64,000 bases of DNA from Hyparrhenia diplandra (Eukaryota > Streptophyta > Magnoliopsida > Poales > Poaceae). The DNA lies in assembly GCA_015847255.1 (NCBI GenBank), contig JADLZK010001932.1, positions 1 to 64,000 on the forward strand, read 5' to 3'. Position numbers and translations under genes: made by a program. Each line of letters opens with the position of its first letter. The first letter of the stretch is position 1. The notes under the pieces are model-generated. The model was given only the letters and a program-made list of their open reading frames with translations. It was not told where the DNA came from and searched no databases. Below are positions 49,358-58,919 of this stretch, in pieces.

Positions 49358-49594
49358 GGTGAACTAGTTATGGTCAAATTTTCATCATATTCGCACCCAC
49401 CCGGTAAAATCCTACGCACCCATAAGGCAAGTGCACCCCCCCCATGGATTTGCTCTTGCTCCGCCACTATCCATCACGGTCCACCTGTTGGTATGCCGCT
49501 CTCTTCAGCCCTCGCGACCCCGCCTTCCCGCGATCGTCCTAACTGCAGCAAGCCTGCGCCATACGAGATCTAACCTAACCTTTCGTGACACTGT

Positions 49595-50851
49595 ATGCTG
49601 CATGTAGGTCGTGGCCTTCGATCAGGTGCAGCATGTCGTCGTCGCCTGAGCCGCGGCGCCACTCACTGCAACGCCACTGCAGGATGCTTCAGGCCCCCCG
49701 CCGGCGCCGGTGCCGGCGCTCTGCCCTTGGACGCGCTGAGTGAGATCCTGCTGCGCCTCCCAGGCAAGCAGCTCTGCCGGCTGCGCATCGTGTGCCGGGC
49801 GTGGCGGCCCCTTTTCTCCGCGCCGTGGTTCGCAGCCGCCCACACCGCGCGGTTCTGGGAGCCCTACGTCGTCGCGTCCTACGTGGACGACATGGACATG
49901 GACCGTGACAGCTTCGTCGACGTCCTGGACATGTCGTCGGGCCGGATCGTCCAGCAGGTGGCGGCGGGGAACGAGAGCGACATGGTCGTGAGCATGGCAG
50001 TGGAATCAGGCGGGCTCGTCTGCGTCAAGACGATCGACAGCGGCAGCTTCCGGTTGCTCCACCCGGTCACCGGAGCCGTGCACCACTTGTCATCAGGCGA
50101 GCTTGCACGGGAGCACGTGGCGCGCGGGTTCAGAGTGCACGATTATGGAGAGCCTGTGCACATGTTTGGGCAGGTCGCCGGAACAGGTGAACACAAGGTG
50201 CTGAGGATGCTTCCCTATCGGCAACCGTGCGACGGCGGCGGCAGCGACCGTGACGATTTGTTTGAGGTCTGCACTCTCAGCAGCAGTGCGGGGGGGAGAG
50301 CAATGCAGGGACCTCCGAGGTCTTTCGTGTGGAATGAATGGACCAGGGTGGTCGTCGGCGGGGTGGTCTTCTTCTTAAGCGTGGCGGCGTTTTTCGCCGT
50401 CCTGAATCGTCGGCGGGCCGATGAGCAAGGTTGGATTGTTCGGTTCGATCTCGAGGCGGAGGAATGGAGGCCAAGCATCAAGGGACCTAGCGGCCTTGTT
50501 GCTGGCCGACACAATTTGTATGCGAATCAGGTTACATTGGCCAACCTGGATGGTTCCTTGGTCATTGTTCATGGGTCATGCCGGATCTTGGACCTGTGGT
50601 TCCTGAAGGACTCTGAGGAAGGTGTTTGGGTCAAGAAGTGTAGTGTGCAGATTGAACGTTCTGGACACATTTCACCTATGCATCCTTTGTTGGTGTTAGA
50701 GGACGGGAGGATTGTCACGGTTATTAGATCCATGGGACTGCTCCAGATTTACGACCCAAGAACAAGTACATTCGCGAGTTTGACGATGCTAAGGCATTCT
50801 TCTCGAGTTAGTGTGCATACTGGAAGCTTCTTGAGCCTAGCTACACGGTGA
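49595..50851 (+). CDS. F-box protein
   Basis: A 418-codon uninterrupted frame. Residues 43-83 form the F-box: LPLDALSEILLRLPGKQLCR, then IVCRAWRPLF. This binds Skp1 in SCF ubiquitin ligases. The rest (about 95-418) is a beta-rich substrate domain of F-box-associated type, with features such as VVSMAVESGGLVCV, WIVRFDLEAEEW and LQIYDPRTSTF. F-box proteins select targets for ubiquitination; the target is unknown. The ATG was chosen as the first in frame, but residues 1-40 do not look conserved, and a second ATG at 49632 in another frame opens MSSSPEPRRH, a typical F-box protein start, so the 5' end may have shifted or be spliced. The promoter holds the nested insertion 45594-49469. The gene appears intact from the F-box on. 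Confidence 0.85.
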   Translation: MLHVGRGLRSGAACRRRLSRGATHCNATAGCFRPPAGAGAGALPLDALSEILLRLPGKQLCRLRIVCRAWRPLFSAPWFAAAHTARFWEPYVVASYVDDMDMDRDSFVDVLDMSSGRIVQQVAAGNESDMVVSMAVESGGLVCVKTIDSGSFRLLHPVTGAVHHLSSGELAREHVARGFRVHDYGEPVHMFGQVAGTGEHKVLRMLPYRQPCDGGGSDRDDLFEVCTLSSSAGGRAMQGPPRSFVWNEWTRVVVGGVVFFLSVAAFFAVLNRRRADEQGWIVRFDLEAEEWRPSIKGPSGLVAGRHNLYANQVTLANLDGSLVIVHGSCRILDLWFLKDSEEGVWVKKCSVQIERSGHISPMHPLLVLEDGRIVTVIRSMGLLQIYDPRTSTFASLTMLRHSSRVSVHTGSFLSLATR

Positions 50852-50914
50852 GAACTAATCAGGTAAGTATTGCCATAATTGAATTGTCCTCTCTTTTTTC
50901 GTTGTGTTTTACAT

Positions 50915-51341
50915 GAGCAACTCCAACAGTTTGCCATTTGTGTTTGGCATTCTCAAATTTTGCCAAAAAGCTCCAAAAACTCTCTCCAACAGTTTGATAT
51001 TTGGAGTTGACAATTTAGTGAGTGTTAGCAAATCAGGCCGTTTGCACGTATTTATGCGCGCGCTACGACGTTTTGCATTCACGGCACATCCGTACGTATT
51101 AGAAGAGGTGGAAGGGCATAAACATAATTTTGTTTCTGCCTCAGGGTTGCTGAGGTAAGTTTTCAAGAGGTGGAAGGACATAAATATAATTTTGTTTCTC
51201 TTCTAGGATTCCTAATGTAAATTAGATCTGAGTTTGGCAAGTGCATTATGCCAAACTCTTTTTTGATTTGGCATTTGGATTTGGGAGTTGGCAAATCAGG
51301 GCAATTGCCAAACTACCAATGGAGAACTGTTGGAGTTGCTC
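50915..51341. mobile_element. MITE-like element downstream of the F-box gene
   Basis: Perfect 16-base terminal inverted repeats GAGCAACTCCAACAGT and ACTGTTGGAGTTGCTC bound 427 bases. The subterminal parts (TTGCCATTTG..., ...GGCAAATCAGG) also pair loosely. There is no coding region. The target duplication is unclear, so the superfamily is open. Confidence 0.8.
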
Positions 51342-51510
51342 TTACTTTAGAAGTTAAGGATTGGTGGGTTCCTTTTGTGTTGTGTTATATGGATATGTGA
51401 CATTAATTTTCTGGCTGAAAAACATGCATTCCACTTTTACTGCTTAGTTGTTCTATCTGAATAGTTTTTGTCCTATGGTAAAAAAAAAGAGCATATGGGC
51501 TGAAGTAGAA

Positions 51511-51533
51511 TCCTGTTGGAGTTGCTCTTACCT
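51511..51533. repeat. Orphan copy of the MITE terminal repeat
   Basis: CTGTTGGAGTTGCTCTTAC repeats the right end of the MITE at 50915-51341, including the bases just outside it. It may be the relic of a second copy or of a local duplication. Confidence 0.7.
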
Positions 51534-51635
51534 TGCCGCGCCGTGCATGATGATAGATGCTGGTGCAACAAACTAGCCTCGCTTTTTAAGTATAGGATAT
51601 AGGATTTTAGGATTGTCACTACAGGAGAAGATAGG

Positions 51636-51929
51636 TGTTAGGGGAGTCAAGAGTCTATTGGGCCTTAGCCCATTAGGGTTAATTAGTAGCTTGCTTAGGG
51701 CCAAGTCAACCCCAAGTCAACCCTCTCTATATAATGAGCGGACATGTATCAATCTAAATTAAGCAAGAGATTAAGAAGGAAATCCCTTCTCTCTTGCTGG
51801 CCGTGGGCAGAGCCCTGCGGCCGGCGTTCCTAGCGCCCTAACCCTAGCCATCTCGTGAACAATACCCGCGGGTACTGTAGTAGCCGCCCAGCCCTCTCTT
51901 CCTCCTCAATCCCAACCACGTCCATAACA
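51636..51929 (+). repeat. 5' LTR of the small LTR element
   Basis: 294 bases with a TATA-like CTATATAATGAG near 51727 that may be its promoter. Confidence 0.9.
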
Positions 51930-51932
51930 ATC

Positions 51933-51946
51933 TGGTATCGGAGATC
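51933..51946 (+). other. Primer binding site of the small LTR element
   Basis: TGGTATCGGAGATC matches the plant initiator-tRNA-Met type site (TGGTATCAGAGC) at most positions. Confidence 0.8.
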
Positions 51947-53318
51947 AGGCCTTGATCCATCGCCTTTGCTGCCATCTTCGCCACCACGCCCCCTGCTGCG
52001 CCGACTATGTTCCCCAGCACGGCGGCCATGGCTGGACCTGGTTCACCCGCTGCGCCACCAGTTTTCGCCACAGCCACTAGGCCGGAGCTGCCTGTGCAGC
52101 AGTCTGCGTTTCCCACAGGCATCGTTAGTGTTGTCGTTAGGTTGCGGCTCGAGGACTAATTCATGGTGGCCGTACCTTCGCCAATGATCTTTGGAGGCGG
52201 TTATTTGCGGACATCCACCGATCGCTGGCTGCCATACAGTCCTATTTGGCAAGCTCGCAGCAGCAGCCACTGTCGCCACCAGTTTTCCCGTACAGGTTGC
52301 TCGATCCGCGGGGCGGCGGTGTTTTTCGTTCTAGGGCGTGCAGCCATCGCTCTGCCGCTGCCGCCACCGCAGCCATGGATGCTGCCCTCTCCCTCATTAA
52401 TCCCGTCTACTGCTATGGCATCAATGATGGGGCCGAAGCCACGAGGGTGAGCGCCCCAACGGCCACGACGGCGGTCGCTCCAGCGCCCACCACTGGCGCT
52501 GTGGTCCTTCCCGATGGGCCTATCCTCCAACACCCATTCAGCGATGGGATCTTCTATAGGGGCACCGGCGTCCGGCAGATTCGGGTGTCGGCCGATGCGG
52601 TGCGGCTGCAGAAGCGGTATCTTGCGGCCTCCCTAAGCAGCGCCCGGTAGTGCGAGGAGGCTGTGCGATCTGCGGCTGATTCAGCCCCACCCTTCACAAT
52701 TCCTCCAAGCCGTTAGCCCTTGGCGTGAAGGTGAACACCACACAACGGATCGGCGGTCGGTGGACATCGCGATGGAGCCGGCGGGGAAGATGCTTGGCGC
52801 CGGTGTTAGGCGTGGTGCGGTTGCGCGCGCTGTTGGGCGCGTCCCCACGTGGGGACGCCCACCCGACAATCGCGTTGTTCCATTGCTTTCTTGGTGCGGC
52901 GTGGTGTTGTTTTTCGCGGTCGGCGAACTCCAACTGCGCGACGGCAAAGGCGGTTTCTTCTTTGTCAATGGCGGGGATGCAATGCCTAGTGCCACCGCCT
53001 TCCACTACCGGCCGCCGCGAGGACGTCTCTGCTGGTCGCGGTCCAGACTAATTCATGGTGGCCGTACCCGCACACCCCTCTCGTTCCAATGGTCTCCATG
53101 GGATCCAGGTGGCTACGTGGAGGTCCAACACGCGGAGGTTGTCCACCTTATCTTTAGGAGTCAAAAATAAAGAGTCACAATTTATTTTCGGTCAATAAAA
53201 TAAGCTGAGATGTAAAATGCTTGTTTTTAGGTGTTAGGTTTGTGTCAAGTGGAGGCATCGTTAGTGTTGTTGTTAGGTTGCAGCTCGAGGACAAGTTGCA
53301 TGTCCAGGTGGGGAGTAG

Positions 53319-53616
53319 TGTTAGAGGAGTCAAGAGTCTATTGAGCCTTATCCCTTTAGGGTTAATTAGTAGCTTGCTTAGGGGCCAAGTCAACCCTCTC
53401 TATATAATGAGAGGACATGTATCAATCTAAATTAAGCAATAGATTAAGAAGAAAATCCCTTCTCTCTTGTCGGCCGTGGGCAGAGCCCCGCGGCCGGCGT
53501 TCCTAGCGCCCTAACCCTAGCCGCCACAATCTAGCCATCTCGTGAACAGTACTCACGGGTACTATAATAGTCGTCCAGCCCTCTCTTTCTCCTCAATCCC
53601 AACCACGTCCATAACA
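53319..53616 (+). repeat. 3' LTR of the small LTR element
   Basis: 298 bases. Compared with the 5' LTR it has an extra GCCGCCACAATCTA-like segment and lacks one of two tandem CCAAGTCAACC units. These are small differences. Confidence 0.9.
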
Positions 53617-53621
53617 ATAGG

Positions 53622-53968
53622 TTTGATGATACTTGCTTGGATTGCACTGAGTGTGTTTTTCTTCGCAGTTTGTTGTTGCAATGGTGGAAGCACTATCATA
53701 AATGTAGAGCCCAGAATCTTGAAATATCTTGTCAAAAAAGAATCTTGAAATAAAAGCTTCCTTCATCTATAGATATGCAAATTTTCTCTAGATGCTGATT
53801 GTAGCAACTCAGGTTGATTTCTGATGCTAACTTCAAAGCAAATATCAGATTCTCACTAGCTGATCGAGTCTATTTTTTTCCACTAGATTAATATATTTTG
53901 GACAGGAATACTTTGGTTTCTAGTAGTGACAGCTACACAAGCTGGGAAGAAGATAAATTTGTATCTAA
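53622..53968. other. Spacer between the small LTR element and the LINE
   Basis: About 350 bases of unique DNA downstream of the F-box gene. A short frame follows a TTCTTCGCAG acceptor-like site at about 53669, but nothing supports it as an exon. Confidence 0.35.
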
Positions 53969-54238
53969 TCCGCTCATCACATTTTTTTTAGAACAAAGAG
54001 CTTGCCCCGACTTATATTGAAAGTCACCGAACCGAGTACATCTGCTTAAAGCAGCAGCTTACATGACAAGAGCGCCTCTAAGCACTCGCCCAAGATTACT
54101 AAAAGACAAAACATGATAGATGAAAATAAACTTCCTGCGCCTAGCGCTTGATTACAACAAGACAGATGTAAAAGATAATAGTGTATAGACATCCTTGTTG
54201 CTCTTCCCCTTTTCCGCGCCACCATCAACTTGACTAAT

Positions 54239-54929
54239 TCACCAGGCTTTGAGACCTTCATGCAACTTCCTCAAGGCGTCTTCCAGCTCCAGCTCCAGTC
54301 TCCCCCTCGCTATCTTCTTCCACTGCAATATTAATCCCATGATATTATAAGCAACCTCCTTTGGAGATTTTATCAACTTGTTATTAAACACCCAATTATT
54401 TCTAGCCTTCCACAAGCTCCAGACTACAGCAGCTAAAATGGTAAGGATGACATGATCATTGATGTAACCCTTGGGCCCTCCCACCAAGTCAACCAAGTTA
54501 GTGATGGACACAGGTCTCCTGTCCCATCTAAGGCTCACTCTTACCCATACCCAGATCATCTGGGCGACATTACAGTTGAAGAACAAATGATCTCTAGTCT
54601 CAACTATACCACAATATTTACACCTTTTTGATCCTCTACCATTTCTAATTTTTCTTTGTTCACTGTCAGGAACTCTATCATGCCAAATCATCCACAGGAA
54701 GATCTTGATTTTGAGGGGTAATTTCGATTTCCAAATCTCCACCATTTCCTTGTCTATGCAGCCAGTATTTTTTCATATGTTTGTACATGGACTTGGTTGA
54801 AAAGTTTCCAGTTTTCCCAAGAGCCCATACTACCCTGTCTTCTTCTTCTGTGAATTCCACAATATTTAGTTCCTCTTGAAGTTCATTCCACTCAGCCACC
54901 TCATCACTTCCTAATCTCCTTCTGATCAA
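54239..54929 (-). pseudogene. LINE ORF2 C-terminal zf-RVT domain
   Basis: 54929-54678 and 54745-54239 overlap in two frames. WKSKLPLKIKIFLWMIWHDR, then CKYCGIVETRDHLFFNC and WSLWKARNNWVFNNK are the marks of the zinc-binding reverse transcriptase C-terminal domain (PF13966) of plant L1 elements. A frameshift near 54720 breaks it. Confidence 0.9.
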
Positions 54930-55144
54930 TCTCCCAGTCCACCTCTCTCGAACTTACTCACAGCCCACTCTTGTTTCTCTGATTCGAATAGTTTTCGATA
55001 CTTCAGTTTTAATGGATGATCACCCAGCCACACATCATGCCGAATCTTATTTTTCTACCATTTCCCAATATCCACTTAGTACCTCTTTCATACCACTCTT
55101 TGGCCTTCATTAGTCCTTGCCAAAACTGTGAAGCACCTCTACTT

Positions 55145-56565
55145 TTACTTTGACAGAAACTGTCTCCTTTTAGATACTTTCTTCTGAGCACCTCCAAAGC
55201 CATGTTCTTCTTCCCACTTGTCTATCTTGTATATCCATTTGGTGAGGAGAGAAGTATTCATACTCCTAGTGTCTATGAATCCCAAGCCACCAAACTCTTT
55301 TGGGACTGCTAGAGCTTCCCATTTGATCATGTGGTACTTCTTTGCATTCCCAACTCCCTCCCAGAAAAACCTGCTCATAGATGTATCAACCCTCTTAATA
55401 GTTCCTTCATGCAGCCAGTAAAAACCCATTGCATATAAAGGAATACTAGTGAGACTTGAATTGATCCTAATTGCTCTACCTCCATATGACAGTTGGGAGC
55501 ATTGCCACAGATCTAATCTCTTTTCTACCTTATCAGCAGGCACCCCAAGCACCTCTTTAGATAATCTTCTATGACTAATTGGTAAGCCCAGATATTTTAG
55601 AGAAAATTTGCCCAACTTACAGTTAAGAGCATTTGCTATAGTCTCAGATCTCTCATCTGAAAACCCAATAGTAAACACCTCTGATTTGTTATAGTTGATT
55701 CTCATTCCAGACACCTCTTCATAGCAAGCCAAAATGAATTTTAGGTTAATAATGTCATCATCTAAACCTTGAATGAAAAGGACTGTATCATCAGCATACT
55801 GCAGGTGAGATAATCCACCATCAACCAAATTTGGGGTTACACCTCTGATGAGCCCTTTCTGACAAGCACTGTCTAGCATGGCAGACAAACCATCTGCTAC
55901 CAGATTAAGCGGCGGGGTGACAAAGGGTCACCTTGTCTTAAACCCTTGTAACTCCTAAAATACTTACCAATTTCACCATTCAAATTGACAGCCACTCTAC
56001 CTCCACTTACGGACTTTCATAATCCACTCTCTCCACTTATCACAAAAGCCTTTCTTTTTAATCACCTCCTCAAGGAAAACCCAACTCACTTTATCATAAG
56101 CTTTTTTCAAAGTCCGGTTTATGACAACCCCCTGTTGTTTTTTTTCCTTGCTAACTCATGCAGCACCTCATGAATAATCACCACTCCATCTAAAATATAC
56201 CTCCTGGGAATGAAAGCAGTTTGGTTCCAGCTTATCACTCTCTCCGCCATGGGGTTCAATCTATTGGTGAGAACTTTGGTAATTATTTTGTATGCCACAT
56301 TCAACAAGCAAATTGGTCTAAATTGTCTGATGTTATTTGCCCCTTTCACTTTTGGAATCATAGTAATGATACCATAATTAAGTCTAAACAAATCTAGTGT
56401 ACCACCCCTAAGATCCTCTAAAATTTCAAGGAAAATAGGTCTAAGGAGATTCCGAGAAAGTTTTAAAAAGACAGGAGAGAAACCATCTCGGTCCTGTAGC
56501 AAAGCAACACCTCTCATTTCTGCAACTACTATATCTAATTCTTTCCCAGTGAAAGCTTGAATCAA
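55145..56565 (-). pseudogene. LINE ORF2 reverse transcriptase
   Basis: 56565-56119 has the fingers: DGFSPVFLKLSRNLL, YGIITMIPKVKGANNIRQFR, PICLLNVAYKIITKVLTNRL. About 56115-55890 is broken by shifts. 55888-55145 has the palm with LSHLQYADDTVLFIQG (the catalytic ADD), then LKYLGLPISHRRLSKEV. It is the enzyme for target-primed reverse transcription. Two or more frameshifts and stops inactivate it. Confidence 0.92.
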
Positions 56566-56952
56566 TTTCTCATTTTCCTCGGCATTGACTTGCCCATTTT
56601 ACGCCCAAAAATCTTCAATAAGCTTAACTTTGGTCTCTAGTTCAGCGCCAAACAGTTTTTTGTAGAAATTAGTCACAATGAGTTGTAGTTCCTCTTTTTT
56701 GAATATATTTGGCCTTCTTCCTCTAAAGATCTTATCAGGTATTTTCTTTTCCTTCCATTTGCTATCCCATGAAAATATGCAGTATTAGCATCCCCCTCTA
56801 ATAACCACTTCTCCCCACCTCTTGTTTGCCACATAATCTCCTCCTCGAATTATAAATGTCTGTTAATTCGTCTTCCAACAGATATCTCGCAATTCCATTC
56901 ATGGTCCTCTAAACCTGATTGGTCAGCTTTGACATCTAAACTCTGAATACTG

Positions 56953-57866
56953 CTAATGAGCTTTCTTTTTCTTTTTCAGATCAGCACCCCAATTAAGGCT
57001 CCACCCTCTCAGACCACTTCTTAGGTTTTTGGCAATCATTTGCCATTGGTCAACACCTCTCCTACCTTGTTTAGCTGGCCATTTATCAATAACCCACTCT
57101 TTAAAGCCAATTTGACCAACCCATGCACTCTCAAATCTAAAAATCTTAGCCTTAACTTCTTTAGCTGGGGAACACTCTACTATTAAAGGGTTGTGGTCCG
57201 ATCCAATTCTAGTGACAGAATATGCATTTACTAGGGAAAAATGTGCCTCCCAATCAGCAGTCATAAAAACTCTGTCCAACACCACCATCACAGGGTTGCT
57301 TTGTTTATTTGTCCAAGTATACTGTCCACCATCTCTATGGATCTCTCTCAGAGCATTGTTAGAGATAAACTGGTTAAAGCTATTTATAAGAGTATTGTTC
57401 ACATTCCCACTGGACTTTTCACAACTGCTTCTGATTAGATTGAAATCACCTCCAATTAAAGTTGGGATCTGCTCACTCTTAATCACACTCTCTAACTGAT
57501 CTAAGAAACCTTGTTTGAGATTATCCTTGACAGGACCATACACATTGATAAGACTCCACTTGAAGCCATCTTCCATGGATCTAATGATCATGTACTGGAA
57601 ATTTCTGTCACCATTATGCTCAATTACCTCACCAAAATCTTCATCAATACCCATAAGTAGGCCACGGAATGTCCTTGGGCTGCAATCCAGTCCCACCTCA
57701 TGAATGCACCTCCCCCAAAAGAGTCAAGCTCTCTTGAGGTGAAATTTTGTTTGATTGTCTCACTAAGACACACACATTTAGCCTGATGCTCTTTAATAAT
57801 TTGCTTCAACTGTCCTTTCCTCCCTTTATTTCCCAAGCCTCTTACATTCCAGAATATGCAACTCAT
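56953..57866 (-). pseudogene. LINE ORF2 endonuclease
   Basis: The ATG at 57866 opens MSCIFWNVRGLGNKGRKGQL, the usual start of a plant L1 apurinic-type endonuclease, with the catalytic N of WNVRG. 57866-57624 shifts into 57696-56953, which carries IGGDFNLI and SDHNPL, the other catalytic boxes. The ATG overlaps the ORF1 stop (ATGA, 57863-57866). Confidence 0.92.
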
Positions 57867-58573
57867 TGGGAAACTGATATTTTTTCTTTGCCCTTACGGC
57901 GCCTCTCTTCCATTTCTTTTTGTGACACCTCTAACACCTCTTCATCAAGTGGCACCTCCATAGACTCTGTAATATCTGTGATAAAGTTTGCATGTGCTGT
58001 ATTTAACTCAATCACCTCTTCATCTTCCTCTATTTCTACATCTTCATTGGAAACTTGATTTTTTCTTTTTTTTTCGCCTCACCCAAAGTGGCTTGAGTTA
58101 GTTCTCTGGCTTTAATCAAATCAATTGTTGCATCCACCTCTTCTTTATTAGAGCCCAACACAATACCACAATCTAGAGCTATATTATGCAACACCTCGAG
58201 AATCAATATTTTGCAAAATAGCAAAAGGGTTAGAATTACCTTGGCCGTCAAGCATCTCGGCCCTTCTTTCGACCCTCAACGGGATGGGAGTTCCAGTACC
58301 CACCACCCTCGTCTTGGGCACCCTTACTTCAACCATCTGCTTATTGAGCTTGATCTTCTTGTTGCTGACCACCACCACCTTCTTGAAATCTTGTTCTTCA
58401 TTTGAACTAACTTGCACCTCTTGCCTCATTGGTTCCAACACTTTAGCATTTACTTGAGCATGTTCTTCCTTGTCCTGTGCCTCAATCACCTCCATCATCA
58501 TTTCTTGTTCATCAATTGTCTCGACTCCTATATGAATAGGTGAAGTGACCTTAGCTGTTCCTGTTTCCTCCAT
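57863..58573 (-). pseudogene. LINE ORF1 C-terminal part
   Basis: 58573-58184 and then 58251-58036 with a shift between. An acidic Gln/Glu/Val-rich protein with NPFAILQNID and LIKARELTQATLGEAKKKEK. Beyond an A-run shift near 58068 the frame runs on to end VSQ with TGA at 57863-57865. It probably binds LINE RNA. Confidence 0.8.
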
Positions 58574-58919
58574 GGCAGAGATTAGTAGAGAGGTGGCTAT
58601 AGCAACTTGATTTACAACCTCACTTTGTCATTAGCCTCCTCCCTAGCTTTAGAACTCTGTTGTTTGCTTCCACTACCCCCTTCCTGTTGTCTTCCACCTC
58701 TTTTCTCAGCTTGTTTGCTGGACTCTCCCACAGTCTTGGTAGTATTTTCAGAATTGTTATTTGGCTGGCCATCATTCACAGGGAATAGCTATCGAGATAA
58801 ATCATCTTCTTCATCTTCATCTTCTGGCTCCTCTTGGTCTCTCTTCTTCTCTTCCTTATCTGATTGAGTATATTTCTTTTCAGTCTTTTCATTCTCTAGA
58901 TTCTAGCTAATATTGAAGC

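Larger units (their letters stand above)
45821..49367 (+). mobile_element. Non-autonomous Helitron
   Basis: The 5' end is TCTACTTTAT after an A at 45820. The 3' end is CTAG, followed by T, so the element lies between A and T as Helitrons do. A perfect 9-base stem with a 4-base loop (49336-49357, AACCCGTGC/GCACGGGTT) stands six bases before the CTAG, the Helitron 3' hairpin. There is no target duplication and no Rep/helicase coding region. The middle (47150-49320) is very AT-rich and has no gene. 46040-47100 is more GC-balanced and may be captured host DNA. Confidence 0.8.
45594..49469. mobile_element. Terminal-inverted-repeat element interrupted by a Helitron
   Basis: The outer left end TATGGGCGGATC is an imperfect inverse of the right end (GCTCCGCCACTA). 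Both are flanked by TCCATC (45588-45593, 49470-49475). The inner flanks also pair: GGACGCACCCAC on the left, GCACCCACCC and GTGCACCCCCC on the right. Apart from the Helitron only about 330 bases are its own, so it is a small non-autonomous element. Superfamily not decided: the apparent 6-base duplication fits neither hAT (8) nor Mutator (9) well. Confidence 0.6.
51636..53616 (+). mobile_element. Non-autonomous LTR retrotransposon (copia-type features)
   Basis: LTRs 51636-51929 and 53319-53616 (TGTTAG...ATAACA) are flanked by a perfect ATAGG duplication (51631-51635, 53617-53621). The primer site TGGTATCGGAGATC starts three bases after the left LTR. A purine tract (AGGTGGGGAGTAG) precedes the right LTR. 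No polymerase domain is present. The inner 1.4 kb is GC-rich with short open frames, and 52246-52650 may descend from a gag N-terminus (a Gln/Pro-rich start), though I cannot prove it. Confidence 0.9.
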
